This document shows positions 8,564-16,983 of a stretch of 41,504 nt of DNA, piece after piece (positions within the stretch are counted from its first letter, which is position 1; each line of letters opens with the position of its first letter). The position numbers and the translations under genes are program-made. Under the pieces are notes generated by a model. That model made no database searches and was not told where the DNA came from. It worked only from the letters and a program-made list of their open reading frames with translations. The stretch spans positions 1-41,504 of the IMG/VR virus record IMGVR_UViG_3300008217_005059; one strand, given 5' to 3'. Origin of the DNA: a virus.

Positions 8564-9481
8564 TTAAAACGATTTGCCAGCAAACACCACTTTACCAACC
8601 AAGGTGCAATTGCCGTTTATTGGTATTAATTGCTCAGGCCAGTTGGGGTTGGCGGCTTTTAAAAACTTTTGGCCGCTTTCAATAATTAGCTGTTTAAAGG
8701 TCGCTTCGTTATTATCGTCTAGGCGGGCTACTACGTAAGAACCGTGGATGCATTCGGCTTCAGGGTCTACAAAAATTAAATCCCCGTCAAAAAACTTCGG
8801 TTCCATACTCACGCCTTGGACTTTTAGTGCAAACGTTTTATCGCTCGAATTAACCGGGCACATATAACGTTCAGCGTCATACTCTCTTACTTCATTAATT
8901 TCTGACCATGCGCCAGCTTGCACCCAGCTGATAAGCGGTACAGTTGATTTGATTATTGGGCCTGGCACAACGTTTGATTCTAGATTTTCGCTATGGTTTT
9001 CGTTTATATATGAATGCCATGACTCAGCAAATTCATATGATTTTTTATCAGGTACACCAGAAACGCCTGAATAGAAAAACCAATCAGATAAATAATTGAA
9101 ATCAGGATCCCTAAGTATTTTTTCGATTACTGATAAACCGAGAACGGAATGACCGTGTTCGATTTCATTCAGTGTAGATGGTGAAATATCTAGCTTTTCT
9201 GCAAATTCATCTTGAGTAAAATTATTTTTTATCCTTAATAAACGTATTTTTTCACCGTATTCAATTTGGTTTTTCGACTCACTTTCAACTCTTCCGAAAA
9301 GCAAGTATTCAGGAGTGGATTGAAGAGCGTTTGCAAGTGCTTCAACATTTCGAGGGTTTCTAGTTGTGCCATCCTCTATTTTTTGTAGTGATTGCTGAAT
9401 GATCCCTGCTTTCTCAGCAAGCTGGGCTTGAGTTAAACCCAATTCTTTTCTTCTTTTTTTTATTCTTTTTCCAATACACAT
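8564..9481 (-). CDS. CI-like phage repressor with two HTH domains and a LexA-type peptidase
   Basis: 305 aa. Residues ~4-60 and ~74-128 are two successive HTH_3 (Cro/C1-type) domains (LTQAQLAEKAG and FTQDEFAEKLD mark the two helix-turn-helices). A linker then leads to an S24/LexA-like domain with the self-cleavage site A189-G190, catalytic S225 in GVSMEP and K263 in ATFKQLI. It should maintain lysogeny by repressing the rightward early promoter and be inactivated by RecA-stimulated self-cleavage after DNA damage. The usual repressor of this class has one HTH, so the tandem arrangement is odd. It starts at ATG 9481 with AAGGA upstream and faces the Cro-like gene across a 148-bp operator region. 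Confidence 0.9.
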   Translation of the reverse strand: MCIGKRIKKRRKELGLTQAQLAEKAGIIQQSLQKIEDGTTRNPRNVEALANALQSTPEYLLFGRVESESKNQIEYGEKIRLLRIKNNFTQDEFAEKLDISPSTLNEIEHGHSVLGLSVIEKILRDPDFNYLSDWFFYSGVSGVPDKKSYEFAESWHSYINENHSENLESNVVPGPIIKSTVPLISWVQAGAWSEINEVREYDAERYMCPVNSSDKTFALKVQGVSMEPKFFDGDLIFVDPEAECIHGSYVVARLDDNNEATFKQLIIESGQKFLKAANPNWPEQLIPINGNCTLVGKVVFAGKSF

Positions 9482-9523
9482 AAATATCCTTATTACTTAT
9501 AAAACAATGAAATACATAAAATA

Positions 9524-9616
9524 AACAGTACAAGAGTTACTATTTGCGACAGTATTACTGTTTTTAGCGGTGTTGACAAACTGTTATTGTCAGTATTTAA
9601 TACTGTTATAAACAGT
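9524..9616 (+). promoter_or_regulatory. lysogeny operator region with early rightward promoter
   Basis: The rightward promoter has TTGACA (9573-9578), a 17-bp spacer and TTTAAT (9596-9601). Around it are repeated AACAGT/ACTGTT half-sites: 9524-9529, ACAGT-ATT-ACTGT at 9549-9561, ACTGTT..GTCAGT at 9580-9594, and the perfect ACTGTT-ATA-AACAGT at 9602-9616. CAGTATT-T-AATACTG (9591-9605) links the last two. These are the likely binding sites of the repressor and the Cro-like protein; which protein takes which site cannot be read. Confidence 0.75.
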
Positions 9617-9629
9617 TTGGAGCTTGGAA

Positions 9630-9854
9630 ATGAAAGATTCTCACATTGAAAAAGCGGTAAAAATTATTGGGGGGCAAACAAAGCTCGGCAAAGAGCTTGG
9701 TGTGTCTCAAGGTTCTGTTTGGGATTGGATTAATAAATTCGGCCAAGCCCCAGCGAAATACATCCCGCGTATTTCTGAACTAACCAACGGTGAAGTATCG
9801 GTAAACGATTTACTCGCCGATCACCAAAAAACAAACAAGGACGATGCAGCATGA
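9630..9854 (+). CDS. Cro/YdaS-like regulator
   Basis: 74 aa. A single HTH (residues ~4-60) of the Cro/YdaS class: IGGQTKLGKELGVSQGSVWDW contains the two helices. It is the first gene rightward from the switch, divergent from the repressor, which is the cro position. I chose ATG 9630, with TTGGAG eight bases upstream, over the in-frame TTG two codons earlier. It should turn off repressor synthesis and favour lytic growth. ATGA overlap with the next gene shows operon coupling. Confidence 0.85.
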   Translation: MKDSHIEKAVKIIGGQTKLGKELGVSQGSVWDWINKFGQAPAKYIPRISELTNGEVSVNDLLADHQKTNKDDAA

Positions 9855-10234
9855 TTAATGACATGTTTACTGGATTAGGCATCACAGAAGAGTTGGCAAA
9901 AGAAAATTTAGCCCGCAGAAAAAAAGAAAATAAAGAGGCGACTTCTTTAGATGTTGACGCACAGGCGGTTGAGTTTTTTGCACAGCGTAAAGAAAAATAC
10001 AAGGCGGAGCTTGCCATTATACACACCATGAGAAGTGCTACACACCTAACGCCGATTGACTTAGCGGCCATTGCGTTAGGTGTTGCGGTTAAATTTGTGC
10101 GCGCTGAGGCAAGAAAAGGGAAGAGTGTAAATGATACGGCGGCTCTTTTAGCTGATGTATTTGAAGAAGCCGCACGGCACGAGGATGTAATTGAGCACCC
10201 AAGTGCAATTAAAAAAGCATTAGCGCTTATTTAG
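9851..10234 (+). CDS. hypothetical early protein
   Basis: 127 aa, overlapping the Cro-like gene by ATGA. Mostly helical and charged: the first half is Lys/Glu-rich, the second half (from TPIDLAAIALGVAVKFV) is more hydrophobic. No HTH clear enough to call. Position second in the early operon would suit a CII-like or replication-regulatory role, but nothing in the sequence proves this. Confidence 0.65.
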   Translation: MINDMFTGLGITEELAKENLARRKKENKEATSLDVDAQAVEFFAQRKEKYKAELAIIHTMRSATHLTPIDLAAIALGVAVKFVRAEARKGKSVNDTAALLADVFEEAARHEDVIEHPSAIKKALALI

Positions 10235-10523
10235 CCTCTTGTTTTGCAAGGCGCTCGTGAGGGTCTTGAACGAGGTTTGTATAAACAGTGTTTGCCCCTT
10301 TAATTGTTAAGTAATACGCGTTTTTTTGGTCGGCTGGGGCGATAAAGCCACTAAGAATTAGTTGTTTTAAGGTGGATTCGTACACCGATGGTGTGATGTA
10401 CGGCGATTTGTTAACAAATTCAGCCTGTTCAAGTATGTCTTGTTCAGGGAATTGTTTAAACAGTACAGCCATTAGGTTTTTAGACAGGTTATTGAATAAT
10501 TTAATTTTATCAATTTCCGACAT
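10227..10523 (-). CDS. small winged-helix-like protein
   Basis: 98 aa read against the early operon. I chose the ATG at 10523, preceded by GAGG eight bases upstream; an in-frame extension to 10577 would run over the shared inverted repeat and lacks a ribosome-binding site. Residues ~45-90 (PSVYESTLKQLILSGFIA and YYLTIKGANTVY) look like a winged helix with the last helix and wing. It ends overlapping the previous rightward gene by eight bases. It may control the divergent AlpA-like gene with which it shares a palindromic upstream region. Function inferred only. Confidence 0.6.
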   Translation of the reverse strand: MSEIDKIKLFNNLSKNLMAVLFKQFPEQDILEQAEFVNKSPYITPSVYESTLKQLILSGFIAPADQKNAYYLTIKGANTVYTNLVQDPHERLAKQEAK

Positions 10524-10529
10524 AGGTTT

Positions 10530-10589
10530 TTCCTCTTTGTTTTGGTTTGTGAATATTTCGCACTTGCAACATACCAAAACAGAGAGGGA
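10530..10589. promoter_or_regulatory. divergent control region with 17-bp-arm inverted repeat
   Basis: Arms 10530-10546 and 10573-10589 match at 15 of 17 positions as inverted repeats; the inner GTTTTGGT/ACCAAAAC is exact. The centre is 26 bp. Both flanking genes therefore carry the same ACCAAAACA-AGAGG leader upstream of their starts. It is a good candidate operator for one of the two flanking regulators. Confidence 0.55.
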
Positions 10590-10620
10590 TTTTATAGAAA
10601 TAGAAAAGGGAAGGTGTGAT

Positions 10621-10890
10621 ATGAGCCAGTCAAATGTAGCCGATCACTACCGCCGCAATTTACGCGGTGAAGTGATTACGATTAATGACCGTTATTTACG
10701 CCCAGCCGATGTGGCAGAAAAGTGTGGTATTCACCGTTCAACAATTTACCGCTTAATGGAAAGCGGCCAGTTTCCTAAATCGCACAAGGCATCAAGCGGC
10801 CGTGTGGTTTGGGTTGAAGCTGATATTGAAGAATGGATGCGCTTAGGCGCTGAAATGTTTAAAGAATTTTACGGGCAACAAGCAAGCTAG
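10621..10890 (+). CDS. AlpA-like transcriptional regulator/excisionase
   Basis: 89 aa with a MerR/AlpA-type helix-turn-helix: YLRPADVAEKCGIHRSTIYR (residues ~23-42), then a basic beta-hairpin and the VVWVEADIEEWM segment typical of AlpA. AlpA proteins activate integrase/excision genes or act as excisionases in P4- and P2-like elements. The reading frame is open far upstream, but the ATG at 10621, behind GGAAGGTG, fits the domain start. It reads opposite to the winged-helix-like gene. Confidence 0.8.
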   Translation: MSQSNVADHYRRNLRGEVITINDRYLRPADVAEKCGIHRSTIYRLMESGQFPKSHKASSGRVVWVEADIEEWMRLGAEMFKEFYGQQAS

Positions 10891-10900
10891 GAGCAAAGCA

Positions 10901-11173
10901 ATGAGCACATACCAAGTATTTAGCAGAGAAACGTTAGCCAACTTTAAAACCTTAGCTGAGCAATGCCGCTATTTATTGAGCTGCAAAATTACAACACGCA
11001 AAGCCATATTTGGTTTAAACCCAGTGCTTCAGGCGCGCGTTGGTGATTTTGACTTGCCGGTTTATTGCAGTGGCGACGAGCACCAAACAATACAAAAAGC
11101 CGTGTATTGGTTAAAAACACAAGCAACTAATTACTTAAAAGCAGCTACCCGCAGCCAGCAAGGAGTTAATTAA
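10901..11173 (+). CDS. hypothetical early protein
   Basis: 90 aa, ten bases after the AlpA-like gene with GGAGCAAAGC before its ATG. Predicted mixed alpha/beta: a central GLNPVLQARVGDFDLPVYC region between two helices. Two or three cysteines but no metal motif. Not recognised. It belongs to the early operon by spacing. Confidence 0.6.
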   Translation: MSTYQVFSRETLANFKTLAEQCRYLLSCKITTRKAIFGLNPVLQARVGDFDLPVYCSGDEHQTIQKAVYWLKTQATNYLKAATRSQQGVN

Positions 11174-11175
11174 TT

Positions 11176-11568
11176 ATGGCAAACACAGCTATTAACTACC
11201 CAAACCAAGCGCCATTAAAAGCCGTAACTGGGCGCCACATACCAAAAGGGCTTGCCGAAATAAAAGCGCTGTTAGGCAGTGAGCGCCACATGCCAGAGTA
11301 CGTGTATACCAAAGTGCTAAGCGAGCAAGAGCGCACATTAGTATGTTTTGCGGCAGGTTTAAAGCGCCACCATTTAGAAAGCGGCTTTGCTAATTTTGAT
11401 GCAGATACTCGCTTAAAAATTCACAAGGCTATTTTGCAAATGGAGCAATTAGTAAAAGCATTTACCGATGCTAACGCCATGGCCCCCGCTAAGTTTTTAC
11501 AAAACGCCCCGCGCGTTGAAGCCAGCACTAACTATTCACATTTAACTATTACAAAGGCGCAAGCATGA
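11176..11568 (+). CDS. hypothetical early protein
   Basis: 130 aa, two bases after the preceding gene and overlapping the methylase gene by ATGA, so it is clearly part of the operon. The middle (LSEQERTLVCFAAGLKRHHL and DADTRLKIHKAILQMEQLVKAF) is helical. It resembles small early proteins of P2-like phages in size and place, but I cannot name it. Confidence 0.6.
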   Translation: MANTAINYPNQAPLKAVTGRHIPKGLAEIKALLGSERHMPEYVYTKVLSEQERTLVCFAAGLKRHHLESGFANFDADTRLKIHKAILQMEQLVKAFTDANAMAPAKFLQNAPRVEASTNYSHLTITKAQA

Positions 11569-12155
11569 GCTCAACTAATCGCGGAACCCAGCGCAATGCG
11601 GATGATTACTACGTCACACCGCATTGGCTAATTGAAGATTTTTTAGCAGCATTTAGTGAAAACTGCCGTTTTAATTTTGACGAAAAAGCATACCCGTTAA
11701 TTTTAGACCCAAGCGCAGGCGGGTGTGAGCAACACCGAATGAGCTATCCAACGGTATTAGAAAAACACGGCTTTGGTGTAAGTAGCTGGGATATTCGCAA
11801 AGATTCACGCGCTAATTTAACAGGCGTTAACTTTTTAAACGTGCCTAGTTATGAATCAATCAAATACGACATGATCATCACCAACCCACCCTTTAACCAA
11901 GCGCAAGCGTTTACCGAACATGCGCTCGAAATGGTTAAAGAGGGCGGTTTAGTGATTATGCTGCAACGCCTTAACTGGCTAGGTAGCCAAAAGCGTAAAC
12001 CCATGTGGCAAAGCTTACCGCTTGCGGCCGTTTATGTTCACAGTAAGCGCCCAGGCTTTGACCCCGCAAAACCAAGTAAAACCGACTCAACCGAATACGC
12101 CCACTTTGTATTTTGCAAAGGCTACGAACTAGCCCCTGAGCTTTTTGTAATTTAA
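11565..12155 (+). CDS. phage DNA adenine methyltransferase-like protein
   Basis: 196 aa. The S-adenosylmethionine motif appears as DPSAGG (residues 48-53) and the catalytic motif IV as NPPF (107-110), the order and NPPF form of N6-adenine methylases. The remaining length is short, with no separate target-recognition domain, and the motif block LVIMLQRLNWLGS fits the central strand. It probably methylates phage DNA against host restriction or for regulation. No cognate restriction gene is next to it. Target sequence unknown. Confidence 0.8.
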   Translation: MSSTNRGTQRNADDYYVTPHWLIEDFLAAFSENCRFNFDEKAYPLILDPSAGGCEQHRMSYPTVLEKHGFGVSSWDIRKDSRANLTGVNFLNVPSYESIKYDMIITNPPFNQAQAFTEHALEMVKEGGLVIMLQRLNWLGSQKRKPMWQSLPLAAVYVHSKRPGFDPAKPSKTDSTEYAHFVFCKGYELAPELFVI

Positions 12156-12187
12156 CGCCCTAAAAAACACCCAAAGGAATACTAAAA

Positions 12188-12487
12188 ATGAACCCTATCA
12201 AAGACCAAGTTATGCCTAAAAACCAGCTATTAGTTAAAAACATTGTTGAACATGCTATCGACCAAGCCAACTTTACTATTAAAAATTTAAGTAAGCGCCC
12301 AACAATTGCCATGTTAATGGAGTGCGAAAACTGCCTAACTGACTTTATGCCAGTGGTCAAACTGGTTGCTGAAGACTACATTGAATACGCGCCAATTTAC
12401 GACCGCCTAAGCGAAACCCTAGACGCAGTACAACGCGGCTGTGATTTTGACCTAATTGAACTTGAATTAGACGGCGGTGCAGCATGA
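12188..12487 (+). CDS. hypothetical early protein
   Basis: 99 aa, acidic in the second half and predicted all-helical. Three cysteines, two in ECENCL, without a second metal pair. Start ATG 12188 follows AAAGGAA with a workable spacing. It overlaps the following zinc-finger gene by ATGA. Not recognised. Confidence 0.6.
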   Translation: MNPIKDQVMPKNQLLVKNIVEHAIDQANFTIKNLSKRPTIAMLMECENCLTDFMPVVKLVAEDYIEYAPIYDRLSETLDAVQRGCDFDLIELELDGGAA

Positions 12488-12663
12488 TTGGCGGTGTAGA
12501 ACCAGCACGCTGTTTTATATGTGAAAGTGAAGAAAACGTTGCGCTGCATGAATTTACTGAAAACGGCATTCAAGGCAAAGCAGAACAGGCCGATTTAAAC
12601 CAGCTTTTACTTTGCGATAGCTGTGCAGAGAACATGCATAAAAAGCAATGCGAGTTTGCATAA
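12484..12663 (+). CDS. 59-aa zinc-finger-like protein
   Basis: A short gene, MIGGVEPARC to QCEFA, starting in an ATGA overlap with the previous gene. Two Cys pairs, CFIC (10-13) and CDSC (44-47), spaced about 30 residues apart, make a probable treble-clef or zinc-ribbon. The coupling and the paired cysteines support it being real. Function unknown. Confidence 0.6.
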   Translation: MIGGVEPARCFICESEENVALHEFTENGIQGKAEQADLNQLLLCDSCAENMHKKQCEFA

Positions 12664-12734
12664 ATGAGCATTGCATTACATGCAGTACAAACAGGTGGTG
12701 AACCAATGGAAATAGAGCTGTAAGGAGAAAGAGT

Positions 12735-13283
12735 ATGAACCACGTAATGCTTGATTTAGAAACTATGGGGCAGGGTAACAACGCTGCCATTGTTGCCATT
12801 GGGGCGGTGTTTTTTGAGCCAACCACGGGCGAAATAGGCGATACTTTTTATAGAAAAATTGATTTAGAAAGTGCCGCTCAATATGGTGAAATTGACCCAA
12901 GCACTGTGCTTTGGTGGTTAAAACAAAGTGATGCCGCCCGCGCTGAAATTACTAGCAATGATACCAGTCATTTGCTTGACGCATTATCTGGTTTTGCAAA
13001 TTGGATATCACAAATAGACAGCTTTAAGAGCCGTGTTGTATGGGGTAATGGCTCAAGCTTTGACAATGTAATTATTGGCAATGCATTCAAAACCGCAAGC
13101 TGGGAAAAGCCGTGGGCGTTTTGGAATGACCGCGATGTTAGAACCGTGGTTGAGTTAGGTCGAACACTTAAAGGGTTTGACCCTAAGCGAGATATGCCAT
13201 TTACAGGCACGGCGCACAACGCATTAGATGATGCTATTCATCAAGCAAAATACGTATCGGCCATTTACAAGGCGCTTGCATAA
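12735..13283 (+). CDS. DEDD-family 3'-5' exonuclease
   Basis: 182 aa. The DEDD set is visible: D7 and E9 in LDLET, D110 in GSSFDN, and H161/D166 in AHNALDD, giving the DEDDh pattern. The overall form is like the RNase T/Rv2179c-like exonucleases found in phages. The role may be in phage DNA or RNA processing during replication. It is directly followed (TAA then ATG) by the replication gene, suggesting a link to replication. Preceded by AAGGAGAAAG, a strong ribosome-binding site. Confidence 0.85.
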   Translation: MNHVMLDLETMGQGNNAAIVAIGAVFFEPTTGEIGDTFYRKIDLESAAQYGEIDPSTVLWWLKQSDAARAEITSNDTSHLLDALSGFANWISQIDSFKSRVVWGNGSSFDNVIIGNAFKTASWEKPWAFWNDRDVRTVVELGRTLKGFDPKRDMPFTGTAHNALDDAIHQAKYVSAIYKALA

Positions 13284-16200
13284 ATGAGCATGTGGCCCAT
13301 TGTAAGCTTTGATGTTGTAACAGCGGTTTTAACCATGGTTAAAGCCGTTGACGACATTGAACACAGAAATTTTTTAATAAGCGGCCTTGGCCGTTTTACT
13401 GCGTACAGCCAATATAAAATGGCTAAGCAATACCTTGCCAAAATTACCCCACCAAGCAACGCCTGGTATAAAGACGAGCCCATAAACCCAAGTGAGCAGG
13501 CCCACATTTGGTTTTATGATGTGCTTAAAAGTGTTGAACACCGCGTAGATGCAACCAACCTAAAAATTAGCGCACCGGCAAAGGCCGCGCTTAAAAAAGT
13601 GCATAACAATAATATTCATAATTACATTGTTAAAGACATTGTAGAAAGCAAGCGCGCGCCAAGCATACAAGCTAGCTTTGTGCGCCAAACTGCAAAAAAC
13701 ATGGAGTTTGCACAAAAGCAGCGCAATGTAAAAAAGCAACAACCTGTAACCAGCCAGAATTTACAGCAGCAGGTTGGCGATCAGGTGTCTAAATCGGCAA
13801 TGTCGGTTATTAACGCAATTGACGATGCTGAAGAAGTAAACTTTATTTACCAATGCCTAAGCAAAGTGCCCAAGCCACTGCAAATGCGAGTGGCTAAGCG
13901 TTTTATTAATAAATACGACACCAACTTAAAAAGTGCGGGTAAAGGTAAAAACGAAACCGACGAACAATATAAAAGCCGCTTGCTAAACATTAGCCGTGGC
14001 CTTTACGACTTTAGCGGTAATAACACGGGTCATAAAAAGCCGCTATTAACGACCAAAGCTATACGTGCCCATTACAAAGCTAACGACTGGTTGCGCCGCA
14101 CGGTTAAAACATTAAAGCCACGCCTAAAAATACTTGAGCAAATAACAAGCGCTATGCCATTGCCGTGGCATATATTGGCTAATGCCGATAAAACTAAAAA
14201 GCATGCAAATGTATTGGCTATGCAATCGGCTGAAATAATTGCCGATATAGCTAAAGAGCAACCCACATGGGATGCCACTGACATTTATCAAAAGGTGAGC
14301 GAGTACGCCGAGCAATTTACTGTGCAGTTACAGTTTGCTGAAAAGGGCGATTACCTGACCGTGCCCGATGCTGAAGTAGCACTGTTAAAAGTGCAAGATC
14401 ATAAGTGGTGGGCACGTAAACTTAAAACGATTCGTAGCCGTTACCTAGAACACCTAGAAATTGCGACTGGTGAAGTAGGCAAAGACCTATTTACTAGCAC
14501 AGATAGAAAAGGTAATAAAAGCACCAAGCGCCAAGGCATAAATGCCTATTGCTCAAAGCAAGCAGTTGCTGAATACACCACCAATAGAGAGCGCGGCCAG
14601 CGCTACCTAGAAAGCCTAGAATTAGTAAACGAGCAAAGCGATGTTATATCGCTAATGAAAGCGGTTGAAGCAGGCGTTGCCAACCCTGAAAACATGCGTA
14701 ACGAGTTAATGCTACGCATACGCGAAACCGAAGAACTAGCCGATGAAATGGGCTACACAGGTGGGTTTTATAACATTACAGCCCCGAGTCGTTTTCATGC
14801 AAACTCAAATAATTGGGATGGCTCAACCCCAAAAGACGCCAGCCTTTATTTAAATAAACTTTACTCACAAGCACGCGCTAAATTAGACCGCCTTGAAATA
14901 CCGTACTTTGGTATTCGTGTAGCCGAGCCACACGCCGACGGTTGCACCCACTGGCACATGCTTTTATGGATGCCAGCGCGTTACTACGACAAGGTTAATC
15001 ATTTACTACGCCGCTACTTTACCCGCGACGACCGCGAGGTATTTTTTCAGCGTTTTAAAAACCGCAAAGCATTACGCGCACGCTATACAAAAGCGCGCCG
15101 TATTTGGGGTTTAAATAAATCAAAAGGTATTTATACCCGCGAACCTAAAAAAGACTACACACCAAGCGGCCCACGTTATACCGCCATTAAAATGTTACCT
15201 GCAAAAGAAGATAAAGACGGCAAAAAAACAGGCGGGGCAGCGGCTTATGTTGCCAAGTACGTAAGTAAAAATATAGATGGCTTTGCACTGGCTAACGAAT
15301 ACGATGCCGAAACTGGCGAAAAGCTAACCCAAGCGGTTAACCCGGTTAAAGCATGGGCCAGCACGTGGGGTATTAGGCAATTTCAGTTTCAAAAATCGCC
15401 CTCTATTACTATTTGGCGCGAGTTGCGCCGGGTGCGTGAAGAAGTGCAGGGCAATGAGCAATTAGAACAAATACGCCAAGCTGCCGATAAGGGCGACTTT
15501 AAAGCCTTTGTTACTTTAATGGGTGGTTTTGGTATTGGCCGCGATGCGCGTTTTAAACCTGCATACCAACATACCGAATACGGAAACCAATACGCAGAAT
15601 TTACTAAAACCCTAAAAGGCGTTGAAGACACCTTTGGGCTTTGCACGTTAGTGACTCGCGTTCATACCTGGTCTAAGCAAGCTATAGGCACTGCAGCTAA
15701 TAACAACACCGCCGTAATTGGTGGGCAGGATGCTAACAACGTCGGCGTAGCCGACCTATCTTGGACTAGTGGGAATAATCGTACGCCTTTAGCTGCAGGG
15801 CATACAGACGCATTATTGCTAGATATGATCGGTTTTACTAAAAAACAGATCGCAAGCGTTAAAAAGGATCTGTTAGCAGGTAAGCGGGTTAAAAATAACG
15901 GCCTTATTTACCTCATAAAAGACGGCCATTTAGTCACATTAGACGAAAAAGCGCAGCAAAAAGAGCAGCGCCAGCACGCTATTGACTACATAGCCAATAG
16001 CGAAGCGCAAAAACACGCCCCAAATAACGAACAAACCACGGTTAAATGTAAAAACAAGCTTAGCGACTTTAGCCCTGCGCAAATAAAAGAGCTAAACCAA
16101 GGCGGCAACGTGATCAGCGGCAACCGCGTGTACTACATGCAAGAGCGCGAACTGCATAGCTTTGAGCAATTAAACATGCAAGCGCCAAAATCGGCTATTA

Positions 16201-16421
16201 AGCCAACCCCAACCGAAAAACATTACGCATATGCCCGTGAGCTTTACGACTTGGCATTTATGTATGCAGAGCTAGACGGGCGCAGCGAACCGTCGAACAC
16301 CCAATTTAAAAAATACCATGCAGACATTATCGGCGATTTAGATTTAGCCCGATTAGTGCTTGCTGGTGAAGCATCAGCAATCAGTGACAACGATTGGTGG
16401 TCACTCGATTTAATGGCGTAG
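13284..16421 (+). CDS. rolling-circle replication initiation endonuclease (P2 gpA-like)
   Basis: 1045 aa, clearly longer than P2 gpA (about 761 aa). The HUH metal site is H556-W-H558 in CTHWHML, and the two catalytic tyrosines are Y655 and Y659 in AAYVAKYVSK, the Y-x3-Y of gpA. It should nick the phage origin, stay attached through tyrosine, and launch rolling-circle replication; in P2 the origin lies inside this gene. The extra N-terminal part contains two copies of a ~40-residue unit (about 14-53 and 172-211) that share A-x-D-D-x-E-x-x-N-F and a later A-K. The C-terminal ~200 residues are charged. It begins one base after the exonuclease stop. Confidence 0.9.
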   Translation: MSMWPIVSFDVVTAVLTMVKAVDDIEHRNFLISGLGRFTAYSQYKMAKQYLAKITPPSNAWYKDEPINPSEQAHIWFYDVLKSVEHRVDATNLKISAPAKAALKKVHNNNIHNYIVKDIVESKRAPSIQASFVRQTAKNMEFAQKQRNVKKQQPVTSQNLQQQVGDQVSKSAMSVINAIDDAEEVNFIYQCLSKVPKPLQMRVAKRFINKYDTNLKSAGKGKNETDEQYKSRLLNISRGLYDFSGNNTGHKKPLLTTKAIRAHYKANDWLRRTVKTLKPRLKILEQITSAMPLPWHILANADKTKKHANVLAMQSAEIIADIAKEQPTWDATDIYQKVSEYAEQFTVQLQFAEKGDYLTVPDAEVALLKVQDHKWWARKLKTIRSRYLEHLEIATGEVGKDLFTSTDRKGNKSTKRQGINAYCSKQAVAEYTTNRERGQRYLESLELVNEQSDVISLMKAVEAGVANPENMRNELMLRIRETEELADEMGYTGGFYNITAPSRFHANSNNWDGSTPKDASLYLNKLYSQARAKLDRLEIPYFGIRVAEPHADGCTHWHMLLWMPARYYDKVNHLLRRYFTRDDREVFFQRFKNRKALRARYTKARRIWGLNKSKGIYTREPKKDYTPSGPRYTAIKMLPAKEDKDGKKTGGAAAYVAKYVSKNIDGFALANEYDAETGEKLTQAVNPVKAWASTWGIRQFQFQKSPSITIWRELRRVREEVQGNEQLEQIRQAADKGDFKAFVTLMGGFGIGRDARFKPAYQHTEYGNQYAEFTKTLKGVEDTFGLCTLVTRVHTWSKQAIGTAANNNTAVIGGQDANNVGVADLSWTSGNNRTPLAAGHTDALLLDMIGFTKKQIASVKKDLLAGKRVKNNGLIYLIKDGHLVTLDEKAQQKEQRQHAIDYIANSEAQKHAPNNEQTTVKCKNKLSDFSPAQIKELNQGGNVISGNRVYYMQERELHSFEQLNMQAPKSAIKPTPTEKHYAYARELYDLAFMYAELDGRSEPSNTQFKKYHADIIGDLDLARLVLAGEASAISDNDWWSLDLMA

Positions 16422-16427
16422 GAGAGC

Positions 16428-16706
16428 ATGATGGATAACTTAGATATTAGATTAGCAATGTTAAACCCAGTAACTAGGTTGCAAATAAAGCAGCTAGAGA
16501 TTAGCAATGGCGATGAAGATATTTTGTTTTGTGTTGCTATGGGCGAAAACACGAGTAGCAAAATAGCAAACAGGCTTGTTGCCAGCGTTCAATCAATAAG
16601 CTTAAGGCTAAAAAAACTAAGAGATAAAGGTTATTTAACGCGAACAGAAGTAAAAGCCGAAAGCGGTGGTTATGAGTTCGAATATAAATGCATTTATAAA
16701 ATATAA
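16428..16706 (+). CDS. small winged-helix (MarR-like) protein
   Basis: 92 aa. Residues ~28-75 form a helix-turn-helix and wing: ENTSSKIANRLVASVQSISL then LRLKKLRDKGYLTRTEV, a typical recognition helix followed by a strand. It may control copy number or late early-genes. Two adjacent ATGs exist; the second (16431) has the better distance from GGAG. Right after the replication gene. Confidence 0.65.
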   Translation: MMDNLDIRLAMLNPVTRLQIKQLEISNGDEDILFCVAMGENTSSKIANRLVASVQSISLRLKKLRDKGYLTRTEVKAESGGYEFEYKCIYKI

Positions 16707-16717
16707 GGCCTAAGAAA

Positions 16718-16981
16718 ATGACTATTCAAATTTCAAAAGTACTCATGCCAAAGGCATGTATTAGTTGCCAGGCGTTTTGCCCAAAGGGGTATGCAGAGGA
16801 TCAGCACAGCCCGTTTATTACTAAATTCGACAAGCCCGCGCCTAAAACCCAATACGGCCAATGCGGTAAAACAGATAAAAGCGTATTTGCCACCGAAATT
16901 TGCACCGGCTACCAGCAAGAACCTAACGCCGATGTATTTGCAGTAACAAACAGACCACAACCAAAACAACAGGAGCAATGA
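16718..16981 (+). CDS. cysteine-rich hypothetical protein
   Basis: 87 aa with C14-x2-C17-x3-C21 (CISCQAFC), a later C in YGQCGK and another in EICTGY, a plausible metal-binding pattern in which the C-terminal Pro/Gln stretch is disordered. Probably a small DNA-associated or zinc protein. Not recognised as a family. ATG 16718 follows AAGGCC. Confidence 0.6.
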   Translation: MTIQISKVLMPKACISCQAFCPKGYAEDQHSPFITKFDKPAPKTQYGQCGKTDKSVFATEICTGYQQEPNADVFAVTNRPQPKQQEQ

Positions 16982-16983
16982 TC

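Noticed and set aside
10372-10620. N-terminal extension of the AlpA-like gene
   Set aside because: The extra 83 codons overlap the winged-helix-like gene, show no domain, and a strong ribosome-binding site marks ATG 10621.
12664-12723. A 19-codon ORF between the zinc-finger gene and the exonuclease
   Set aside because: Too short, no ribosome-binding site of its own, no pattern; likely chance or leader.
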